NCBI GenBank assembly: GCA_035610365.1
Contig: CM069432.1
Coordinates: 74,590,520 to 74,654,519 of the forward strand
Direction: 5' to 3'
Length of the DNA stretch: 64,000 nt
From: Aquatica leii
Lineage: Eukaryota; Arthropoda; Insecta; Coleoptera; Lampyridae
The notes beneath the pieces are model-generated. The model saw nothing but the letters and a program-made list of their open reading frames with translations. It was not told the DNA's origin and did not search any database. Both the position numbers and the translations under genes were made by a program. Shown in pieces: positions 56,371 to 64,000 of the stretch (position 1 is its first letter; each line of letters begins with the position of its first letter).

Positions 56371-56379
56371 TTACGCAAG

Positions 56380-57334
56380 TGAGTAATTGATTGATAAAAA
56401 AAATAAATAGGGTATATGTTTATAACATGTTAACAAATTATTCTTTTTAAAAACAATAAAAAACGTAAAAAATCTGCAAAAAACATTTTGTGTAATTACT
56501 TTCTATATAAATACATATTATATTATTTTTAATGTTGTGGCATGTATGTATGTCGCTCTATAATGATGCTAAAACTTATTTTACAACTGCACAAGGTCGT
56601 CAAATTATACACCGCTTACGCCAATTTCCATGTGCATGTATGCATCTCTGTTTAATATAGATATTATTTAAAAGCCATTTTTTATTGTTTAAAATCGAAT
56701 AAAAAATCTCTTTTATTTGAAATATACTAAAATGCAAGTTCATACAGAATTCTCCCCAAAATTCCACAACAATTTCTAATACCCAAAAAATATCAGCAAC
56801 TACATAAAAAACTCAAATTTTGTAGAATTCTATTACAATTGGCAACGCTGGTTATTCATATTAAAATAACATGTACTGAAAACAGTCAAAACTGTCTTCT
56901 TAAAAGACGCCATCTGTTTCAAAACTTTATAAAATCTTGCTTTCTCTTTTTAATACATGCTGTTAAAAGAAAATAACAGAAGTTATTTCTTAAAATCTAT
57001 TAATATTTGTTACTATTTGATATAATTAGAAACAAAAACACTCGAATCAATCTAATTAATCATACGTTTAATGAGACATTAATATAAACATCATTTAGTG
57101 AGACAATTTTGAATTAATTAAGATTAAAGTTAATTTTATTTGCGCGCGAAATGTAACTTTGCAGAAAGCACTAAAAACACTTTTATATTACCGTCTCATC
57201 ACTTCTTATGTTGGTTTTGTTTAGTTTAAAGAAAAATATTCTATTTAAACAAGTACTTTCTTAAATTAATAGATTTAAGTATTCAAACTAATTTAACCTC
57301 ACTTTTACACGTACCAACTCCCTCTTAAGCAGAA
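56380..57334. other. AT-rich DNA without recognised feature
   Basis: No gene supported. Confidence 0.4.
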
Positions 57335-57639
57335 ATAATAGCTGCTTTCGAATTACATATTAGAGTGTTGTGAAGTGCCTCAGAGTTAGTTACTTCGCGT
57401 TCGAATTACAACATAATTTTTGTAGTAAATAACGCTCGTCTTCCTTTCCCTGTCCCCTTATGCACCATGATAAATTTTGGTGCAACTAGGCTGACATGCG
57501 CTGTTTTCATAGGTTAGGTGTCTCAAGCAAAAAAGTCATGTTGCTCGGTTCGAATTACAAAGCAACTCGCACCAGAGTGATTCACGCCAGTGTAAATTCC
57601 ACAGCGTTAGTTGCACTCTAATTCGAAAGCAGCTATTAT
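57335..57639. mobile_element. MITE with long terminal inverted repeats, 305 bp
   Basis: Left end ATAATAGCTGCTTTCGAATT (57335-57354) then CATAT and TAGAGTG. The right end 57614-57639 is the reverse complement: CACTCTAATTCGAAAGCAGC then TATTAT. Apart from a 5-base insertion in the left arm the arms are perfect over 26 bp. Noncoding inside. The superfamily cannot be assigned from the ends, though TA at the edges would fit a Tc1/mariner-type duplication. Confidence 0.82.
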
Positions 57640-58960
57640 AGCGGCTTGTTTAAAACGCTATTGTGGTGTAATCGGCGCATAACGTATATAGCCGACCACG
57701 CTACATTGGTATTCAAGTATTTGTCTACAAATACGTATGACTGGTATTTTATCAGCTCGTGTTACAAAAACCTCTAAGCAAGCAAAGCTCTTGTAAAATA
57801 TTTGTTTTAAAATAACAAATGTTCAAAGTTCAAATAACGACAATCCCACTCCTTGTCGGTACCGTTTCTCAGCCGCTTTCATAAAAATTAATTAATAAAA
57901 TTATTTTTGGAATAAATGTAATGTTTGCGTTTGCTAGGTTAAGTTATGCTCGTTTTACTACTACGCATAACCCACGCGCAGAAATATTCTGCCTACAAAA
58001 ACGTAGAAATGAAATTACTGTTACAATTCCGTTTGTTGGCATAGGCCAGCTGGGGCCGGAGGTCGGGGGGGGGGATGGCCTGAAGCATCCAAATAATTTG
58101 TGTCAATGAGTTTTCAATAATTACGAAGGCGCGGGAAGCCACGTTCCCGTCTGGACGGGAAATGGCATTTTCCACTCTGAGTGATAAAAAACATCAACGC
58201 AACGGTCGGTAATGTATTAACCCTGCCGCTAATATTGAGTTCGGTAACACGAGCTGCTTTTCAATCGACAAAAGTCTGTCGCTGAACGCAAGGTTTATTC
58301 AGAGGTCGCCTTTTAAAACAAAAGCAAAGTGGGATTCTAAAGCTTATGTAGCATTTCACGGAAATACATGCTACAGTCGGAAATTCGAAAAATAAAAATG
58401 TGATTGTTGCGATAGTTACTGATTAACGTCCCTGATAACCACGTTTTGCGTAAATTTTATAAAAAAACAAAACTGCACCAAAAAAATTCGCAAAAATGTG
58501 TGCAACGACCAGACTGCTAGTGCCCTTACAATTTCATAAAGTCTGCACATATATAAATATATGATTTTCATGAAAAAATGTGCGAAAGTTTTTTTTAATA
58601 CATGAACATTGTGTGCGAACTGTACATTAAAAATTGGGAGGCCTCTGTTTAACATAAGTGTAAGTGTTACATCAGCTTGGCTATCAGGAGTGTCTTTTGT
58701 TAGTTTAGCTATGTGAAAAACTAGTTATGAACTTGTAACAGTGTAAATTAAAAAAAAATTCATTTTACAATTTTAAGATTTTCAGTTTTCAATTATCGCG
58801 GACATAATATAATATTTAGTTTTAGTTGCAGGATTTGAAAGTCAGTCAAGAAGGTAATGTGCCAAATTATCATAACGTAAGCAGAAGACAAATTTAATTC
58901 AAGTGAAAAATTTAACACATTCATATAAAACTATAGGTCAATAATATTTATTTTAACAGA
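57640..58960. other. DNA without recognised gene
   Basis: Moderately less AT-rich than neighbours around 58040-58160, where a G-run (GTCGGGGGGGGG) and a short hairpin TCCCGTCTGGACGGGA occur. Probably an old repeat; not identified. Confidence 0.4.
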
Positions 58961-59549
58961 GGTCCGATTGAATCAACTTAAGAGGATGTCGAATAGGAGT
59001 TATCAGAGTGGCGTGGCAAAAAGAAAAAAAGCTGCGGAAGAAAATCAGAAAATTGCGAAATTGCCCAAGCTGTCTCAATTCTTCACACCAAAAGTTCAGG
59101 AACCTGCAGCTCCGACTTCGCCAGATAATGCAGCAACGAGTCACCATGAAGAACTCGAACTGTCCCCAGCACCCGTTACTAAAGCCGCTACAAATCCATC
59201 GACGTCGACCGATTTTACAGCTCCGGAGACTCATCGTCCGACCTGTGCAGTGTTGCAGCCCTCGTTAATGGAAGAACCGCTAGACACAGAAACCGTCTCT
59301 AATGATCCTGCAGCTTGGTCGCTAGTCACCGAGGAAGAGCGTATTGTTTGGATCAACAAGGGGCCTGAATTTTTTCATAACAGGAATTGCAATGAATTCA
59401 TAGGTTTTTTTCTGGACACTGCAAAACGGCGAAAAAGTTGAGAGATCATGGCTTGTGTACTCTCCGACACAAAAAGTTTTGTTTTGCTTTGCGTGTCGCC
59501 TTTTCGCGCCTGCGAGTACCGCATTCAGTTCTGCAAAAGGCTTTGTTGT

Positions 59550-59925
59550 TAATTTAGAATAAGTTTTTATACAATTATGTAAATATTGTTAGAAAAGTTT
59601 TTTCATTATTTCATTTTATTCTTTTGCGCCTGCTCTAGCCTTTAGTTCATTGCTGGGGTGGGATATACCTGAAACAGGTCCCCTTTGTGAGTTAACCCGC
59701 ACTTTAGTTTTTCAATTTCAACAGTCGTGTTTAAAAAATGTAATAGCATAAGTAATTAAGTTAAATTCATGTATTTTAAGACAATAATAAAAAGTGTGTT
59801 TGTGTAATAAATTGTTTTACGTAAATGTAGCCTTACAACTACACTAGTAAAAAAAGAAAGGTGTAGCTCGAACCAGCTACCATCAGAGCTATCGAGGTTT
59901 TGTTACTACAATTTTCCAATTCAAA
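59550..59925. other. Insertion or intron inside the hAT pseudogene
   Basis: About 375 bp between AAAAGGCTTTG and AACGGGCTTCAATG, two adjacent pieces of transposase. GGCTT is repeated at both edges, compatible with a 5-bp target duplication. No GT...AG in phase. Inside are GGGTGGGATATACCTGAAAC and CTCGAACCAGCTACCATCAG; I could not assign the element. Confidence 0.5.
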
Positions 59926-61000
59926 AACGGGCTTCAATGACTGAAAACATTCCGGGGCATGTATTCTGGAACATGAAAGCAGTCTGGGGCACAAACAAGC
60001 CATCTTGACCGGTGTAACACGGAAGAAGAGCGTTGGTATCTTTGAGAATGCTCTGGCCGCTCAGTTGGACGATGAAATAACGTACTGGCGGGAAGTGTTA
60101 CGAATAATTGTCGAAGTGGTAAAGTTCTTGGCATCAAGAGGGAGTTCCGCGAAGACGATCAGGTCATCGGATCGCAACATAACGGCAATTATTTGGGAGT
60201 TCTAAAGCTGCTGAGCAAAATTGATCCGTTCCTTGCTGAACATTTGCACAATCATGCAAATACTTGGAAAGGGCATGTTTCCTACTTGTCAGCTTCCATT
60301 TCCAATGAATTTATTGCTATAATGGGACACAAAGTATTGAGCCAGATAATTGCAGAACTGAAGAAAGCAAAATACTACTCAATAAGCATCGACTCTACAC
60401 CTGATATCACTCACGTCGATCAGCTGACGTTTATCGTCAGATACGTAAAAGAATGTACCCCAGTAGAACGTTTCATCGACTTCGTACCAATCGTAATGCA
60501 AGCAAACCTGAAGGAACACTGCACATGTGCCCCTTTTGTCCCATGTTTAGCACACAGTCTGAACTTGGTCGTTGGGCAGGCCGCCACCTTGATTCATTCT
60601 TTAACTGACTTCGTGAAGGACAAACGGAAACAGTTCGACAACTACAAAGCTGCTGCAAAAAACACGTACCCCGATTTCGAATACAAAAATACCACATCCC
60701 GCACAAGGCAAAGGAGTTCACGCTTGACATTCTTTGAAGGAGCTGCAGAAGACACCCAGTTTCAAGGTCGCGTAAATTCAGGATTCAGGTCTACCTTCCA
60801 ATTATTGACTAGTTGATAATGCAGCGGCAACGACGTTCACAGGTTTATGATGAACTGCTGAATTTGTTTGGTTTCTTTTCCAAATTGACAGTTTTGCACG
60901 CCGAAGAGCTGGAAGTTCACTGTCAGAAGTTTAGTTCTACGTGAATGATGTCGACGGAAACGACCTGCTGCTGGAATGTCTGCATTTCTACAAAAAAAAA

Positions 61001-61041
61001 ATGCTGGATGAATACATTCCAGGAATGTATTCGTCCAGCAT
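61001..61041. repeat. 20-bp near-perfect hairpin
   Basis: ATGCTGGATGAATACATTCC (61001-61020) and its reverse complement at 61022-61041 (GGAATGTATTCGTCCAGCAT), one mismatch and a 1-base centre. Lies within the hAT pseudogene just before the C-terminal block, where coding homology skips. Confidence 0.92.
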
Positions 61042-61227
61042 GCCTATTCACTAGATGTATAAGCTTCTTAAAAACAACCATCTCGAGAAAACGTTTCCCA
61101 ATTTAGAGCGTTTCGCATTTTCTTGTTGCTCATGATAACAAACGCAAGTGGAGAACGATCATTTTTCGAAATTAAAACTTGTTACGCTAAAAACTTGTTC
61201 AACGCAAACAAAAGCTGACAAACCGTA

Positions 61228-62802
61228 TGCCAGGCTACCGACAACCGCTAGAGAGTGGGGTGGGTAAGAGAAAGAAATAAATATGGTAAATGCCAGACTA
61301 AAACTATACCTTTACTCTAAATTCGGAAGGATCTAGTATAACGAACCATACAAAAAAACTAGCAAAATAAGAGAAACCTTGGGCGCCAGGACACTTTCAA
61401 ATAAAACACCAGAATGGGTATCCACCATTCAGGTTTACAACATAGTCAACAAGACACAAATTTTACATATGAATCGAAATACACAACAGTTTAAACGCAG
61501 AGAGTATTGAGTACTTAAAATTGTGAAAGATAATGATAATTATAATTAAAACAAACAAATTTAATGGATTAATTGTCCAACCTGAACATATAATAGCACA
61601 AAAATTACTTGATTATTCACTAGTAATGCGCAAAATTTATATTACTAGAAATATAACAACGCCGTTAGTACCGGCAACACATCTAACAAGTACTTAAAGG
61701 CAAAATAACAGCAGGTAGATTTGGCGTATAAAATCATGAATAACAAACAAAATTTTAAAAGGTGTGACAGCATGCGATAAACAAAAATAATCAGTGATAA
61801 CCTAATTTAAGGTGATAAATTACTTTATAATGAATACAAAACAAACAAAAAAAATTTACGTTACATGTGAGATACCTCTCTGACTCCGTAATTAATAAGC
61901 AAAGAATGACTTACCAAATTTTACCACAGTTAACTTGAAGAAAGCGCTTTCTTTTCATTAAAACCTGGAATCGTAAAACTAATTAACAAAATCGGGTCAG
62001 CACAGTGACTCACGATAATACACAAAAAATCTAAAACAGTATTAGTTTTTAAAAAGGAAAATTACACAATGAAAAAAAACCGGTTCATCGGATGCTGTTG
62101 TACACTTCAAAGTGGCAAAATGTCTTGGTATAAATGTATCGCATGCCAACGGTCAACAGGTGGCCGGTCGAACTTGTTGTTATTAAAAGTTCAAGATACT
62201 TGAAGCACTTCATTTGTATAACTTAAATTTTGATTGTAATGTTACTACAGTTCGTATCGGCTTTGTTGGTAATAGCCTTGTTCTTACTTCCTGTTTTGAT
62301 CATTTGCCTCCTGCGTCAATTCGAGTAACAAGCAGGCGACATTCACCACCACTTTGAGGTAACGTCGGCCTGGAATAGTACTGTCACTACTGAGCACCTC
62401 TGCAAATCTTTTAACTGTCGTTTATTACGCCGCAACTAGGATAGCAAACATATAGATCTAACCATCTCAAATGCAACCGTCATCATTGTGCGCCTCTAAA
62501 CCATTTTCAAAACTTTATCACGCTTTACTCGGGTAATAGGTGAGCCTTTGCTCCAGCTAGTACCATCTTAGTTTAGTGTCTCTCTTTTCGTACTTTACCA
62601 AATACATAACTTTTAAATTATTGTCGCACGTTCCACTCAGATAGCAGGCGAGTTCATACTCCAGCTGCTACCGTCATCATTTTACGTCTCCGCGACCGTT
62701 ATCTTTCTTTTCTTATGATAATATTTATTTAATATAACCAAATTACGCCGTAACTCATACTGTTTACGTTTTAGTATTTAGAAATCGTAACCCACCTCAA
62801 CA
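61228..62802 (-). repeat. Probable 3' LTR of a Gypsy element (about 1.57 kb)
   Basis: Starts on the minus strand TGTTGAGGTGGG (62802), about 40 bases after the end of pol, and ends ...GCCTGGCA at 61228 against the hAT pseudogene. It aligns in several blocks with the solo LTR at 9330-10800, including GAAGAAAGCGCTTTC (about 61935), TGGCGCCC (about 61390) and CATATTTA plus a C-rich end. Noncoding. Confidence 0.65.
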
Positions 62803-62842
62803 TTTTCACGGTCGTCCTTTCATACTTTATCAACTTACGTTT

Positions 62843-63999
62843 TTAAAACGATATCCACTTCTTCAACTTGACAGCAACTACCGTGCGTGCGTTGCGCCTT
62901 CCCTCTCTCAAATCTTCGACTTCGTACCTGTCATTGTAAAAGACCTTGACTACTCGGAATGGCCCTTTAAACTTGGGTAGAAGCTTCTTACTTGTCCCCG
63001 TGGAGGCTTCGCTCGTTATTTGCACTAATACCAAAACTCCAACTTCGTAAAGATCGGCCTCCCTTCTATTCTTATCGTACCGTTGCTTCTGCTCTGCAGT
63101 TATGTTCTTTAATGCCACCTCAAAGGTCACCGATGGTTTACTTGTTAGGTCATCGCTTCGGTTTGCAGTAAACTCAGTAACTTTGCTTCAACTATCGGTT
63201 TTGTTTGATAACCAAACAAAGTTTGTACAGGCGTAGTATTCAAACTTTTATTAAACGAAGTGTTCAATGCACTTTGTGCTTCTTTCACGTAACGGTCCCA
63301 TTTGCTGCTGTATTCGTCAACGCTTCTTGTTGCTATCATTGCAACAATTGTTCTATTTTAACGTTCACATTGTCCATTGGCTCTTGGAGTGGCAACTGCG
63401 TTTAGGGTGTGCTTGACAGCGTAGGTTTCACAAAATATACGAAACGACCTGGACGTAAACGCACATCCACGATCACTTATAATTCTAGTCGGTACTCCGA
63501 ATATGCACATAAATCCTTGCAGAGCTTTCGTTACTTCTTTGACTCGTGTGGATTTGGCAGCATCAATTATGGTGAACTTAATGAAGGCGTCTACTATTAC
63601 TAGTATGTACTTTCGGCCGGTATCTGAAGTCTCGAAAGGTCCTACATGGTACAAATGAAGAGTATGGAATGGAACTGTAAGCTTTTCTATTGAGTGTAAT
63701 TTACCTTGTCGCTTTCCTTGGCAGTGCAAAACAAAGCTTTCACATATTTCAACACAATCGTCTCATTTTTGGAAACCAGCAGTTTAACTGAATGCGTCGT
63801 AAAGTGTATTCGGCATTCGAATGTCCGGCTTTATCGTGACACAACCGGACGATCTGCCATCGTGCCATTTTAGGTACGACCCACAGCTTCCTTCCATCCA
63901 GTAATTTCCGATACACTTTGCCATCGCGTGATAACACGTATTCTTTAAAGTATTGTTTTGTTTCGGTACTCTCAGTTTTGCTCTCGATCTTACGAATGC
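62843..63999 (-). pseudogene. Gypsy integrase, C-terminal two thirds of pol
   Basis: Minus strand from the window edge. 63749-63937 reads ARWQIVRLCHDKAGHSNAEY and RIQLNCWFPKMRRLC (zinc domain). 63358-63729 reads HLYHVGPFETSDTGRKYILV and VDAFIKF (first Asp position replaced by His; VD kept downstream), PTRIISDRGCAFTS (second Asp) and ATPRANGQCER (Glu). 63145-63339 reads WDRYVKEAQSALNTSFNKSL and TTPVQTLFGY. 62843-63130 reads KQRYDKNRREADLYEVGVLV and LLPKFKGPFRVVKV (chromatin-facing tail). Frames change between pieces. The element continues beyond the window. Confidence 0.85.
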
Positions 64000-64000
64000 G

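Larger units (their letters stand above)
58968..61227 (+). pseudogene. hAT transposase (ZMYM1-like), broken and deleted
   Basis: 58968-59441: SGVAKRKKAAEENQKIAKLP at the start, then EFIGFFLDTA. After a frame change near 59430, NGEKVERSWLVYSPTQKVLF, a TTF-type zinc finger. 59928-60190: DWKHSG, EHESS, REVLRIIVEVVKFLASRG. 60193-60816: GVLKLLSKIDPFLAEHL, YYSISIDSTPDITHVDQLTF with a catalytic Asp, then NLKEH joined directly to CAPFVPCLAHSLNLVVG, which means about 60-80 residues with the next catalytic block are deleted. About 61050-61210: NASGERSFFEIK, the dimerisation region. An insertion occupies 59550-59925. The right end is cut by a Gypsy LTR. Confidence 0.85.

Noticed and set aside
57921..58175. 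Overlapping frames on both strands around 58 kb, one with PPPDLRPQ
   Set aside because: Depend on a G homopolymer and match no family; likely a noncoding old repeat.
1..64000. CRISPR arrays, tRNA or rRNA genes, bacterial-type operons
   Set aside because: No regularly spaced repeats with unique spacers, no convincing cloverleaf with both internal promoter boxes, and no rRNA-like conserved sequence seen.

Overview
The window looks like AT-rich intergenic DNA of an arthropod, most likely an insect. The evidence is the mix of transposon families (BEL/Pao and Gypsy LTR elements, LINEs with RNase H, Penelope-like GIY-YIG, PIF/Harbinger, Tigger/pogo, hAT, piggyBac, Tc1/mariner-type DDE, Crypton-type recombinase) and the complete absence of a convincing host gene, rRNA or tRNA. 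Nearly everything that codes is transposon-derived and most of it is broken.

Layout. 1-2.6 kb: 3' end of an I/R1-type LINE with RT, RNase H and a TAA-repeat tail. 3.1-4.15 kb: decayed DDE transposase. 7.1-13.8 kb: heavily decayed BEL/Pao element (minus strand), interrupted by an about 1.5 kb Gypsy-type solo LTR (about 9330-10800) and by another insertion (about 7.3-8.6 kb). 14833-17218: almost complete PIF/Harbinger transposon with TIRs, a TAA target duplication, a MADF gene on the plus strand and the transposase on the minus strand, partly inside the MADF intron. 21.0 kb: 136-bp hAT-type MITE. 21447-24935: Gypsy element between 165-bp direct repeats. 26.4-28.3 kb: piggyBac, RTE-type LINE and Penelope-like GIY-YIG remnants. 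29627-30496: an inverted copy plus two tandem copies of a 330-bp unit, each tandem copy holding a complete hammerhead ribozyme. 31.4-32.1 kb: Crypton-type tyrosine recombinase remnant. 34.1-35.4 kb: pogo-type transposase. 35845-36462: foldback insertion flanked by a 13-bp direct repeat. 36.8-37.4 kb: unnamed transposon ORF. 37593-39529: Tigger element with TIRs and TA duplication. 39814-40030: second hAT-type MITE. 41.6-42.4 kb: mariner-like remnant. 43.5-45.2 kb: hAT remnant. 45352-51090: nearly intact BEL/Pao element with 174-bp LTRs and a TGCGT duplication. 53.5 kb and 55.2-56.4 kb: further DDE remnants. 57335-57639: foldback MITE. 58.97-61.23 kb: hAT pseudogene. 61.23-64.0 kb: 3' LTR and integrase end of another Gypsy element, cut by the window edge.

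The standout is the 330-bp tandem repeat at 29.6-30.5 kb. Both direct copies carry every invariant base of a type I hammerhead with three paired helices, so a transcript should self-cleave into exactly 330-nt units. This matches what is known of satellite and retrozyme hammerheads in animals. A Penelope-like GIY-YIG remnant lies 1.4 kb away, and Penelope-like elements are the known protein-coding carriers of this ribozyme class. There is no operon-like cooperation among the other genes. They are nested layers of independent mobile elements, whose relative ages can be read from insertion order.
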